From NCBI GenBank assembly GCA_030431635.1, contig JAUIIL010000001.1, forward strand, positions 62,001 to 126,000: a DNA stretch of 64,000 nucleotides, given 5' to 3'. Both the position numbers and the translations under genes were made by a program. This DNA comes from Bacteriovoracia bacterium (GTDB lineage Bacteria > Bdellovibrionota > Bacteriovoracia > Bacteriovoracales > Bacteriovoracaceae). The notes below the pieces were generated by a model. That model did not search any database. It was given only the letters and a program-made list of their open reading frames with translations, and was not told the DNA's origin. Of this stretch, positions 52,485 through 61,320 are shown piece after piece. Within the stretch, counting starts at the first letter, position 1; each line of letters begins with the position of its first letter.

Positions 52485-53909
52485 ATGAAGAGTTTAGTTC
52501 AACTAGCAGTGGTTTTTTTGTGTTTAAGTGCAAGCACTTTTGCTTCTCATTTTGGTTTTAGTGGACGGGATGGACGAGATGGTCAGCCTGGTTATAAAGG
52601 TGACGATGGTCATAATGTCAGTGTTATCGCAAATGGAGAAGAACTCTTTTTTGATCTGAGAGGAGGAGCAGGGTCTGATGCTAGTTACGGAGAATATGGA
52701 GAGGATGCTTATGGGTGTTCTCAGCCTTACCGTCCTCCTTATAGTCTTTATGGTGCTAACGGTGGAGATGCAGGTGATGGAGCTCCAGGTGGTCGTGGGG
52801 GTAATGGAGGTGACGCTCTTGTTTTTACTGATTCAATGAACTCCCTTGCTTCTGTTACAATTTTTAACTCGGGAGGCGAAGGCGGATACGGTTCTGAAGC
52901 CGGACTTCCTGGAAGAGGTTGCTACTGTCAGTTTTCTTCTTGGTCAGTACAAAGCTGCTACACTGAAAATGTTTGTCGAGATGTAAAAAAGTGTCGTGAT
53001 AGAACAACAAGAGATAGACAAGGCAGAACTCGTACAGAGAGGATTTGCTCAACTGAGCGAGTTTGTACGCCCCAGCGTAGATGTCAAATGAACTACTACT
53101 CTTGTTTTGACGGACGTGATGGAAGTGCTGGAAGATCTTACGGAAAGGCCGGAGATGGTAGTAGAGGAAGTATTCGGGTTGTTCAAGGTCTAGAGTTTTT
53201 ACCAAGCGAATACCCTTATCAAAAATTAAGTTTGAAGGATTCTGCACAAAAACCTATGGAGCTTTCAAAACAAATATGGAGCTTTCAATCAGGAGCAAGA
53301 GCGCTTTTTTCTTATGAATCAGATATAGGTGATGAGTACTCTTTATTTGAAAGGCTTGCTAAAAAGTCGTTTCAATTAAATTGGCAGGCCGAGAGAAGTA
53401 TTGATGAATTCTCTGGCTCTTATATCGAAGCTCATTTTGATGGAATCAATTTAGATTTAAAGCTCTCTTCAGATATTTTTGCGAAAACAAAAATTGAGTA
53501 TTCTTCCTCTGGAGTTAAAGAGCTCGTCATACAGGAAGTCTTGAAAGGTGAAGAGATAGGAAATGTTTCTCTTACTAAAGCAGAAGGACTTTCCAAGTCT
53601 TTTGAAAGTATCGTGAAAGATAATGAAAATTTAGGTGATTTGGTGAAAACAACCTTCTTGGTTAATCTCAAGTATAAAAAGAAATTTTTAGGAGGTTGGG
53701 AAACTGTCCACCAAGGGGAGTTATCTGACTTATATATAGAAAAACAAAATGGTCAGTTCATTCTTAGGTTGGGACAGCTTCCATTACCAAAACCAGCGGA
53801 GAAGATTTTCAAGAAAAGAAGACGAGTTTCACTTGAAGTCATTGCCCTGAGAGAGTTTGGAGGAAAAGTGAAGAGAGTGAAAATGATAAAGAACGATTTC
53901 AGGCTTTAA
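52485..53909 (+). CDS. Secreted collagen-like, Gly- and Cys-rich protein, 474 aa
   Basis: The ATG at 52485 has AAGGGGAG upstream and gives a signal peptide (MKSLVQLAVVFLCLSASTFA). Residues 27-45 contain six Gly-X-Y triplets (GRDGRDGQPGYKGDDG), followed by a Gly-rich stretch (GANGGDAGDGAPGGRGGNGG). A Cys-rich insert with nine Cys and many Arg (about residues 145-210) comes next, then another GRDG segment and a beta-rich C-terminal half. It probably forms a cell-surface filament or adhesin; this is inferred from composition. It is a single gene with a sigma-54 promoter and a terminator-like hairpin at its end. Confidence 0.85.
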   Translation: MKSLVQLAVVFLCLSASTFASHFGFSGRDGRDGQPGYKGDDGHNVSVIANGEELFFDLRGGAGSDASYGEYGEDAYGCSQPYRPPYSLYGANGGDAGDGAPGGRGGNGGDALVFTDSMNSLASVTIFNSGGEGGYGSEAGLPGRGCYCQFSSWSVQSCYTENVCRDVKKCRDRTTRDRQGRTRTERICSTERVCTPQRRCQMNYYSCFDGRDGSAGRSYGKAGDGSRGSIRVVQGLEFLPSEYPYQKLSLKDSAQKPMELSKQIWSFQSGARALFSYESDIGDEYSLFERLAKKSFQLNWQAERSIDEFSGSYIEAHFDGINLDLKLSSDIFAKTKIEYSSSGVKELVIQEVLKGEEIGNVSLTKAEGLSKSFESIVKDNENLGDLVKTTFLVNLKYKKKFLGGWETVHQGELSDLYIEKQNGQFILRLGQLPLPKPAEKIFKKRRRVSLEVIALREFGGKVKRVKMIKNDFRL

Positions 53910-55281
53910 ATGAAGAATCGAAATGATTCTTCATTTCTTTAACTCTATCAGGTGTGAAATGCCCGAGTCTTCGTTTCCAAAGGTCTTCAAAAGTTCTTAC
54001 TTTTTCAGTTTGGATGACACGAGAGAGCTTTTCTGGTGAAATATCTTGCTCTTCAAAAGTATTGATAAGAGAAGGTTTTCTTAAAGACTTCATTGTGAGT
54101 GTTTTATCATAGGGAAGGTTAAATTTATTCATTAAAATTTTAACCATATCTTGGGCCATAATTCTGAAAGTTGTGTATTTCCCGCCTAAAATAACATGAA
54201 TATTAGAAGAGGGGTGGTAGAGTTTATGGACTCTAGATATTCTACCTAATTCCATATTACCTTCAAAGACCAGTGGTCTTACTGCTGCAAAACTTGAAAT
54301 AATATTTTCCTGAGAAAGATTGGCGTGAGGGAAATAATCTCGAATACAAGAGATCAGATAGTCTATTTCACTTTGGTTGGCCTTAATATTATACATCTCT
54401 TCCGTGACGGGGCTCTCAGTTGTTCCCGCAAGAATCGCTCCTCTTTGAGGGATCACAAAAATAATTCGTGCATCTTTTGTTTGTAAAACAACAGGGTACT
54501 CCAAACTAAGTGCCTCTTGTTTAAACCAAAGATGAATTCCTTTCGAAGGCTTTAGCTTTGGTAGCCAACTAATATTAAGATCTTTCATCACTTTGTCTGT
54601 AAATGGCCCCGTCGCAAAAACAACTTCTTTGGCCTGGATTTCTTTTATCTCTCCCGTTAAATTGTCTTTTAAGGTAACACGATTAAGTTTGACCCCTTTT
54701 TTGAAAGAGATAACTTCCGTGTAATTAAGAGCATGAATATGAGGCGCTATGAGGGCATCGTAAAGACACTCAAGTCCTAACTTAGCATCATCAACAATAG
54801 CATCAGAGTAAACTCCACTTCCTTTTAGGCCTTGAGGATTAAGAGAAGGAAGTTTAAGTTGTGTCTTTTGTTTATTTAAAACTTGATGAGGAGTGTTTTT
54901 AAAAAAAGAGAGAATATCGTACGTTAGGAGACCCATTTTTAGCATCCAAAGAGGATACTTACTGGAACGATAAATAGGAAGATGAAAACTTCTCTTATAA
55001 CAAAGGTGAGGCGCAATTTGTAGCCATAAATTCTTTTCTTGAAGAGCTTCCATCACGAGAGAGAAGTCGAGATTTTCTAAATACCTAATTCCACCATGAA
55101 GCATTTTAGAGGATCCCTGGGAGGTTTGAGAGTTAAAATCTCCTTTATCAACAAGAAGAACTTTTAATTGTGTTTCATTCTTCTCTTGATTAAGGGCCAA
55201 ATCTCTTAAGATTCCACTTCCTACAATCCCTCCTCCAATAATGAGGATGTCTTGGTATGAGCTGATTTTTTTGAGAGACAT
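53899..55281 (-). CDS. glpD: FAD-dependent glycerol-3-phosphate dehydrogenase
   Basis: The enzyme oxidises glycerol 3-phosphate to dihydroxyacetone phosphate and passes electrons to quinone at the inner membrane. The N-terminal FAD-binding DILIIGGGIVGSGILRDLAL, the SSKMLHGGIRYLE segment and QRGAILAGTTESPV, together with the C-terminal GGKYTTFRIMAQD, mark the GlpD family. At 460 residues it is shorter than E. coli GlpD (about 500). Its start overlaps the stop of the YbjQ-like gene, so it lies at the end of the secA run. Its last codons form part of a hairpin shared with the convergent collagen-like gene. Confidence 0.92.
   Translation of the reverse strand: MSLKKISSYQDILIIGGGIVGSGILRDLALNQEKNETQLKVLLVDKGDFNSQTSQGSSKMLHGGIRYLENLDFSLVMEALQEKNLWLQIAPHLCYKRSFHLPIYRSSKYPLWMLKMGLLTYDILSFFKNTPHQVLNKQKTQLKLPSLNPQGLKGSGVYSDAIVDDAKLGLECLYDALIAPHIHALNYTEVISFKKGVKLNRVTLKDNLTGEIKEIQAKEVVFATGPFTDKVMKDLNISWLPKLKPSKGIHLWFKQEALSLEYPVVLQTKDARIIFVIPQRGAILAGTTESPVTEEMYNIKANQSEIDYLISCIRDYFPHANLSQENIISSFAAVRPLVFEGNMELGRISRVHKLYHPSSNIHVILGGKYTTFRIMAQDMVKILMNKFNLPYDKTLTMKSLRKPSLINTFEEQDISPEKLSRVIQTEKVRTFEDLWKRRLGHFTPDRVKEMKNHFDSSFKA
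53908..53936 (+). terminator. Hairpin terminator of the collagen-like gene, inside the end of glpD
   Basis: AAATGAAGAATC (53908-53919) and GATTCTTCATTT (53925-53936) form a perfect 12-bp stem with a five-base loop, followed by TTCTTT on the plus strand. On the minus strand it encodes DSSF near the C-terminus of GlpD, so the terminator doubles as coding sequence. Confidence 0.6.
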
Positions 55282-56630
55282 TAATCTTCCGCTTTTATGA
55301 CGATGATAACATTACCAGTAATCGTTATTTTATATTTTTGAGAAGAAGAAACTGTTTTGGCAATCAAGGGAGTGAGAGCAAAAGAAACTCCAATAATAGC
55401 ATTTCCTTTCTTCTCTAGTGCTTGCAGCTTTAGCCTTTGGGTTAGAGTTTGATAAATTTGAGGGAGGGCTTCTTCACTTTCTCCTTCATTTTGCAAAAGA
55501 GATTCAGGATCAATAAAGTCTTCATTAATAGGATCTTGCTCATCAAACTCAATCATATCTGAATCAATAGTATAATGCTCAGTAACGAGACCTAAATGTT
55601 CCTTAATTTCATATCCATCAAAGTGAGAGAGGGTAGTTACCATAATGTTATTGATATTAAGCTCATCCTTACTTAGTTCAAATTGATGGTTGTAGTTTTG
55701 ATAGATATTTCTCTTACTTACAATACCTGCATCAACTCCCGTATGAACGTCTTTTAGAGGATGAATTTGCTCTGAAAGTCCAACTAAAATATCAACATCA
55801 AAGACTCTTAGTTTATGACAAAGAATAATGGCCGCAAATTCACTCACTCGAGAAATTAAAAAGCGCCCGCGAGATAGAGATTTTCTGGTCTCTTCTTGCT
55901 CACTTTCTTTAATAAGTTCATGAACAGTAAGGACTTCCAATATCCCTTCAATATCTTCCTTATACTTGATATTTTTTATGACAAGACTATAAGGAGGGTT
56001 TCCTTCAGTGGCGAGGTTTCCAAATGTCATATTTTGAGTAAAAGCGTGAACATCGCCAAATGTTGGTGAATGACTTTCAGTTTGAGACTCTTCCTCGATC
56101 TCTTCATTCAGGTAAGGAAGGGGTGTTTTAGTTCCAGTGTCTTCATGTGACTCTTGCTCTTGCTCTTGCTCTTCTTCAGGTGTGTTGATTTCTTCATTAA
56201 TACTGATTTCATCATCAAAATCTGAATTTGACTCGAACTCTGATTCAGTCTCAGCTTCTGGTTCTGATTCAGGCTCCATAGACAAAAATGACTCTTCTTC
56301 TAGTTCAGGGCCCTCTTCATTGATACTTACTTCTGTATCATCAGCCTGATCTTCAAAAGATGAGTCAGAGAATTCTTCTCCAAAAGCCGTTTCAAATTCT
56401 TCTTCTTCTTCAACTTTTTCCTCTTCTTCTGGTTCTTTCTCCTCTGAGAATTCTTCTTGATTATCAAGAGGGAAGGCAGGGGGAAATTCTTCGAGAACAT
56501 CCTCTTCTAAAGACTCTTCAGCACTAGGTTCATCAAAATTTGTTTCAAATTCTGCCTCATCTTCTTCATGAAGAAACTCGCTCATATCTTCAATACGAGT
56601 AATATCTTTTTTGGTTGTATCATCACTCAT
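55281..56630 (-). CDS. Cytoplasmic protein with acidic low-complexity half and YbjQ-like C-domain, 449 aa
   Basis: Residues about 1-185 are extremely acidic, Glu/Ser/Asp rich and probably disordered. A middle domain (about 205-290: SLVIKNIKYKEDIEGILEVL, then FLISRVSEFAAIILCHKLRV and DVDILVGLSEQI) is followed by a C-terminal domain with the layout of the YbjQ/UPF0145 family (MVTTLSHFDGYEIKEHLGLV, then LQALEKKGNAIIGVSFAL). There is no signal peptide. It lies between secA and glpD with gaps of three or fewer bases. The function is unknown; the YbjQ match is moderate. Confidence 0.7.
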   Translation of the reverse strand: MSDDTTKKDITRIEDMSEFLHEEDEAEFETNFDEPSAEESLEEDVLEEFPPAFPLDNQEEFSEEKEPEEEEKVEEEEEFETAFGEEFSDSSFEDQADDTEVSINEEGPELEEESFLSMEPESEPEAETESEFESNSDFDDEISINEEINTPEEEQEQEQESHEDTGTKTPLPYLNEEIEEESQTESHSPTFGDVHAFTQNMTFGNLATEGNPPYSLVIKNIKYKEDIEGILEVLTVHELIKESEQEETRKSLSRGRFLISRVSEFAAIILCHKLRVFDVDILVGLSEQIHPLKDVHTGVDAGIVSKRNIYQNYNHQFELSKDELNINNIMVTTLSHFDGYEIKEHLGLVTEHYTIDSDMIEFDEQDPINEDFIDPESLLQNEGESEEALPQIYQTLTQRLKLQALEKKGNAIIGVSFALTPLIAKTVSSSQKYKITITGNVIIVIKAED

Positions 56631-56633
56631 AAG

Positions 56634-59189
56634 TTAAGCACCATGGCAGTGTTTATATTTTTTACCTGAGCCACATGGGCACGGATCGTTTCTTCCTACT
56701 TTTGATTGTGCTCTTTTGACAACTTTAGACTCACCAAGACTTTGCTGCTCTTGGGCTTGGGCCTGACGATGGGCCGCTAACTGCTCTTCCAGGGCCTTTT
56801 TTTGAGCTTCTTTAATGGCCTCAACTTCTTCTTGAGTGTAGAGTTTGACTTCAAAAAGAGTTTCAACAACTGCATGCTTGATTTCAACTTTCATCTGCTC
56901 ATAAAGTCCAAAAGCTTCTCTTTTATACTCAACGAGAGGATCTTTTTGACCGTATGATCTGAGACTAATTCCTTCTTTTAAATGATCCATGGCCAGAAGA
57001 TGGTCTTTCCAGAAAGAATCAAAAGTAGAAAGAAGAATTTCTCTGATAGTTAATTTGATTTGTTCTTTGTCGTACTGTGAGAATTTTTCTTCAAGAAGTT
57101 CTTTGGCCTTCTTGGAAAAATACTCAAAAACGTTCGAATGATATTTATCTATGCATTCGTTAACATCCACTTCATAGTGAGTTTTAAACACGTTTTTAAA
57201 ACCTGCTTTCATTTCTTCCCACGGCCATTCAATGAGAGGAACATTTCTGTTTGGTCGGTACTGAGATTCAAGAGAGGCCGCTACATCTTCAACCATTTCA
57301 TGGACAAGTTCTTTGTTTCCTTCATCACTTAGAATCTCTCTTCTGAGTTTATAAATAACTTTTCGCTGCTCATTCATAACATTATCAAAATCAAGCAGAT
57401 GCTTTCTAATTTCAAAGTTGTGTCCTTCAACTCTTTTTTGGGCCTTCGCTATAGCATTGGTAATCATTTTATGCTCAATAGGCTCGTCATCATTCATCCC
57501 AAGCTTGCTCATTAATCCCCTGATTCTATCTGAACCAAAAATACGCATCAAATCGTCTTCGAGAGAGAGAAAGAATTTAGAAACTCCAGGATCACCCTGT
57601 CTTCCTGAACGACCTCTTAGCTGATTATCAATACGTCTTGATTCATGTCTCTCAGTACAAATAATGCAAAGACCGCCAGCTTTTTTGGTTTCCTCAGTCA
57701 GCTTAATATCAGTCCCTCTTCCGGCCATGTTAGTTGCAATTGTCACAGCTCCTTTTTGACCAGCATTGGCAATAATATGAGCTTCTCTTTCGTGCTGTTT
57801 AGCATTGAGAACTTCGTGATTAATTTTCTCTTGCCTTAAAAAACGAGAAAGTATTTCAGAGCTATCGATAGAAATTGTTCCAATTAATATAGGTTGGCCT
57901 TTTTCATGGCGCTCTTTGATCATTTTTGCGATAGCCTTGTACTTGGCTTCTTTGTTAGCATAGACAACATCAGCTTGGTCATCCCTGATAAGCGGAAGGT
58001 TTGTAGGGATAACAACGACATCAAGGGCATAAATTTTATGAAACTCTTCTGCCTCTGTATCAGCTGTTCCAGTCATTCCTGAGAGTTTATTGTAAAGCCT
58101 GAAGTAATTTTGGAAAGTGATTGAAGCAAGAGTTTGGTTCTCACTTTTAATTTTCACTCCCTCTTTAGCTTCAACAGCCTGGTGAAGACCATCTGACCAA
58201 CGAGACCCTTCTTTAAGACGACCTGTAAACTCATCAACAATAATAACTCTTCCTTCTTTAACAACATAATCAACATCATTAACAAAAAGAGTATGGGCCT
58301 TTAGAGATTGGTTAACAGCATGAAGGAAATCAATGTTTTTGAGCTCATATAAGTTTTCAATATTAAGTTCTTCTTGAACTTTGATGACTCCATCATCAGT
58401 TAAAACGGAGCTTCTTGTTTTCTCATCAACTGTATAGTGCTTTTCTTTTTCTAACTTAGGAATGATGCGGTTAACTCTTTCATAAATTCCTGTATCTCCC
58501 TCACTTGGACCGGAGATAAGTAGGGGAGTTCTGGCTTCATCAATAAGAATTGAGTCGACCTCATCCACGATACAAAAATTATGATCCCGTTGAACATAAT
58601 CATTGAGATCAAACTTCATATTGTCTCTTAAGTAATCAAAAGCAAATTCGTTGTTAGTCCCATAGGTAATGTCAGCGTTATAAGCTTCTTTTCTTTCCTC
58701 ATCATCCATATCTGCAAGTATGCATCCAACAGTTAGCCCTAACCAGTTGTAAAGAACTCCCATTTCTTCAGCATCACGAGAAGCTAGGTAATCGTTAACT
58801 GTGACCAAGTGACAACCGAGTCCACTAAGACCATTAAGATACATTGGTAATGTTGCTGTTAAGGTCTTTCCTTCACCTGTTTTCATTTCAGCAATTTTTC
58901 CATGGTGAAGAACGATTCCACCCATGAGCTGGACATCAAAATGCCTCATTTTAAGAACTCTCACAGAAGCTTCTCTTACAGTGGCAAAAGCTTCTGGCAA
59001 AAGTTCATCCAGTGTTTTTCCTTCTTCAAGTTGTTTTCTAAATTTATTCGTTTGGGCCTTGAGCTCATCATCACTGAGGGCTTTCATTGCTGGTTCAAAA
59101 GAATTAATTTTATTGACGATTGGTTGAAGTTCTTTAAGGTCTCTATCTTGTTTTGTTCCAAATATTTTTTGAATCGTTCTTGTTAACAT
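56634..59189 (-). CDS. secA: Preprotein translocase ATPase SecA
   Basis: SecA drives export through SecYEG. It shows the Walker A loop [17 protein letters not shown], the [19 protein letters not shown] segment with the DEVD box, [31 protein letters not shown] and, after a variable linker, the C-terminal Zn-binding [13 protein letters not shown]. At 851 residues it is a normal length. AAGGCGG precedes the ATG, inside the 3' end of the M23 gene. The many exported proteins in this window depend on this pathway. It lies in a run with M23, YbjQ-like and glpD genes. Confidence 0.97.
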   Translation of the reverse strand: MLTRTIQKIFGTKQDRDLKELQPIVNKINSFEPAMKALSDDELKAQTNKFRKQLEEGKTLDELLPEAFATVREASVRVLKMRHFDVQLMGGIVLHHGKIAEMKTGEGKTLTATLPMYLNGLSGLGCHLVTVNDYLASRDAEEMGVLYNWLGLTVGCILADMDDEERKEAYNADITYGTNNEFAFDYLRDNMKFDLNDYVQRDHNFCIVDEVDSILIDEARTPLLISGPSEGDTGIYERVNRIIPKLEKEKHYTVDEKTRSSVLTDDGVIKVQEELNIENLYELKNIDFLHAVNQSLKAHTLFVNDVDYVVKEGRVIIVDEFTGRLKEGSRWSDGLHQAVEAKEGVKIKSENQTLASITFQNYFRLYNKLSGMTGTADTEAEEFHKIYALDVVVIPTNLPLIRDDQADVVYANKEAKYKAIAKMIKERHEKGQPILIGTISIDSSEILSRFLRQEKINHEVLNAKQHEREAHIIANAGQKGAVTIATNMAGRGTDIKLTEETKKAGGLCIICTERHESRRIDNQLRGRSGRQGDPGVSKFFLSLEDDLMRIFGSDRIRGLMSKLGMNDDEPIEHKMITNAIAKAQKRVEGHNFEIRKHLLDFDNVMNEQRKVIYKLRREILSDEGNKELVHEMVEDVAASLESQYRPNRNVPLIEWPWEEMKAGFKNVFKTHYEVDVNECIDKYHSNVFEYFSKKAKELLEEKFSQYDKEQIKLTIREILLSTFDSFWKDHLLAMDHLKEGISLRSYGQKDPLVEYKREAFGLYEQMKVEIKHAVVETLFEVKLYTQEEVEAIKEAQKKALEEQLAAHRQAQAQEQQSLGESKVVKRAQSKVGRNDPCPCGSGKKYKHCHGA

Positions 59190-59202
59190 TTATTATCCGC
59201 CT

Positions 59203-60300
59203 TTACTGTAGAGTATAATATAATGGGTCAACAGCAACACCGTTGACTCTGACTTCATAATGCAAGTGTGGGCCTGTTGAGTTTCCCGTACTTCCTACTT
59301 TTGATATGAGTTGTCCTCTTCTTACTTTTTGCCCTAACTTAACATCAATATCTTGGTTGTGAGCATAAATCGTTTCAATTCCATATCCATGATCAATTTG
59401 AACAAACTTTCCAAACCCTGCTTTTCTTCCTGCGTAAGTGACTAATCCATCAGCAGGTGCATAAACAGGAGTCCCATGAGTGGCCCCAACATCAAGTCCT
59501 TCATGCATTCTTTTCTTTCCACTTACTGGATTAATTCTCTGCCCATAGTAATCTGTAATCCAGCCATTTGTTGGAAGAAAGGTAGGAGTTGAACGCAAGA
59601 GTGAGTCTTTATCTAGAAGATACTGGTCGAGTTCATGAACACTAATCTCCATATCTGAAATAAGGTTTTTGAGTTTTTGATAAGTATAATCAAATTCAGC
59701 ATATTCATTAGCAAGCCTAAAACTTCTTTGTGATAGGGCAGACCAATCTCTTGCGATATTATAGTTTTTTTGAATTCCAAGATTAGTGGCAATCTTTTGG
59801 TCGTAGAGATCTTTTAACTCTAAGTATTTGGGATCTTTTTCCATGTTTTGAAAATCAAGTTTTAAATCAATATACTCTTTTAAGTAGTGGGGAAGTGTAT
59901 TTGTTTGTTTATTTTTTAGTAACTCTTCTCTCTCTTCTTCTCCAGCTTCTTCGTTCTTCAAATTTGCTGGATTACTTTTAAATTCAAGTTCCTCAAGCCC
60001 CGTGATGATACGTAGTTTTTTTTCAAAGGTATGAATACGTTCAATATCTTGGGAGAGGGTATTAATCTTCATTTGAAAAAGTTGGATCTGCTCTTTTAAT
60101 TGCCGGTTCTCAAGGTTGAGGTGTTTATTTTCGTAAACTTGCTGCAAAATTTTCCAGTAATCATAGGCCAATATAGCAACGAGCAAACTAAAGACTACAA
60201 ATAAAAAAGCAAAAGACTTAAAGAAAAGCCCTGGTATCCTGATGGATTTAACTTTTTTTTCCTTCTCAGGTATAAGCATGAGTGTATAGTAACGATCCAT
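59203..60300 (-). CDS. Membrane-anchored M23 peptidoglycan endopeptidase
   Basis: Start at the ATG at 60300, with AAGGAAA upstream (an in-frame ATG at 60339 would add 13 residues). A single membrane segment (about 25-45: FFKSFAFLFVVFSLLVAILA) is followed by a coiled coil (about 50-230) and a C-terminal LytM/M23 domain. The zinc ligands are visible: MHEGLDVG (HxxxD), IYAHNQD and GPHLHYEV (HxH). The family cleaves peptide cross-links in peptidoglycan, or activates amidases if it lacks activity; here the ligands are intact. It lies directly upstream of secA, a common arrangement in related bacteria. Confidence 0.9.
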   Translation of the reverse strand: MDRYYTLMLIPEKEKKVKSIRIPGLFFKSFAFLFVVFSLLVAILAYDYWKILQQVYENKHLNLENRQLKEQIQLFQMKINTLSQDIERIHTFEKKLRIITGLEELEFKSNPANLKNEEAGEEEREELLKNKQTNTLPHYLKEYIDLKLDFQNMEKDPKYLELKDLYDQKIATNLGIQKNYNIARDWSALSQRSFRLANEYAEFDYTYQKLKNLISDMEISVHELDQYLLDKDSLLRSTPTFLPTNGWITDYYGQRINPVSGKKRMHEGLDVGATHGTPVYAPADGLVTYAGRKAGFGKFVQIDHGYGIETIYAHNQDIDVKLGQKVRRGQLISKVGSTGNSTGPHLHYEVRVNGVAVDPLYYTLQ

Positions 60301-60383
60301 GGATTTCCTTGTGAGAAATAACAAATACTTAGAATACATTCTAAAGGAAACTCAAGGGAAATGAAAAGTCTTTTACTTAGGCC

Positions 60384-61130
60384 TTAGCCCTGAGCAATAG
60401 AGACAATGACAGAGATATTATCCTGACCCCCATTGTCATTGGCGCATTGAATAAGTTTTTGAGTCAGATTTTTTGTTATCTCCAAAGTGGCCTTCTGAGG
60501 TTCGGGGATAGTTTCGTTAACAAGATAGATAATGTCGTGATCGGTGACCTTACCATGAAGGCCATCTGAACAGATAAGAAACATATCATTTTTTGATATT
60601 TTATAATTAAAGACATCAACCTGTAGATCTTCATCAAAGCCTACAGTCCGAATGAGAACGTTTTTTTGAGGATCCTCATGACCTTGCTCTCTGGTATAAA
60701 CGCCCATATTAATCTTTTCTTGAACCAGGGAGTGATCTCTAGTGAGCTGAAATAATTTTTGATTATGAACGAGATAAACACGAGAGTCACCAACATTAGC
60801 GATATACAGATGTGAATCTCTGTAAAGGATGCAGGAGAGCGTGGTTCCCATTCCTTTGAGTTCAGGAGATTCTGATGCTTTTAACAAAATGCTCTGGTTG
60901 ACTTCTTGTATTATCTTAACCAAAAGTTGCTTGGCTTCAAGATTCGCATATTTCTGGAGGAGTTCTGGTAATAGCGAGGTCGTGAGTTGCGAAGCAATAT
61001 CACCACCATTATGCCCACCCATTCCATCGGCAACAGCAAAAAAAAGTCCAGCGGGGTAAAGACAAATTGAGTCTTGATTACTCTTTCGCTTCATCCCGAT
61101 GTGAGTATCTCCAGCTGTAATAACTCCCAA
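60384..61130 (-). CDS. PP2C-type serine/threonine phosphatase
   Basis: The PP2C metal-binding motifs are complete: KRKSNQDSICLYP, ADGMGGHNGGDIAS, GMGTTLSCILY, VGDSRVYLVHN, CSDGLHGKVTD and GGQDNISVIV. It removes phosphate from Ser/Thr using two Mn/Mg ions in the cytoplasm. The start is a TTG at 61130, supported by GGGAGA upstream. It faces away from prkA, so a kinase and a phosphatase gene share one divergent control region of about 190 bases. Confidence 0.92.
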   Translation of the reverse strand: MGVITAGDTHIGMKRKSNQDSICLYPAGLFFAVADGMGGHNGGDIASQLTTSLLPELLQKYANLEAKQLLVKIIQEVNQSILLKASESPELKGMGTTLSCILYRDSHLYIANVGDSRVYLVHNQKLFQLTRDHSLVQEKINMGVYTREQGHEDPQKNVLIRTVGFDEDLQVDVFNYKISKNDMFLICSDGLHGKVTDHDIIYLVNETIPEPQKATLEITKNLTQKLIQCANDNGGQDNISVIVSIAQG

Positions 61131-61168
61131 TTTTAATCTCCCTGATTCTCCAACACTCCCATTTTAAG

Positions 61169-61184
61169 CTAAAGCTAGCTTTAG
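61169..61184. promoter_or_regulatory. 16-bp perfect palindrome between PP2C and prkA
   Basis: CTAAAGCT-AGCTTTAG is a perfect inverted repeat in the divergent intergenic region. It is followed by GTGCGAGTTTTTT on the plus strand, so a terminator is also possible, but no plus-strand gene ends here. An operator for both genes is the simpler reading. Confidence 0.4.
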
Positions 61185-61320
61185 TGCGAGTTTTTTCCAG
61201 GGGAAAATGACGGATTATTAAAGTCAGTTTTTTGCAAGTGGTATCTTCTTGGCCCTTTTAATGAAAGGTATTAAAGGGTAGAATAAAAGAGATAATCACG
61301 CCTCATTTCTGGAGGAATTA

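Noticed and set aside
61230-61246. Sigma-54-like element before prkA (GG-N10-GC in the GTGGTATC...TGGCC stretch)
   Set aside because: The -24 and -12 blocks match poorly outside the four core bases; I could not support it over chance.
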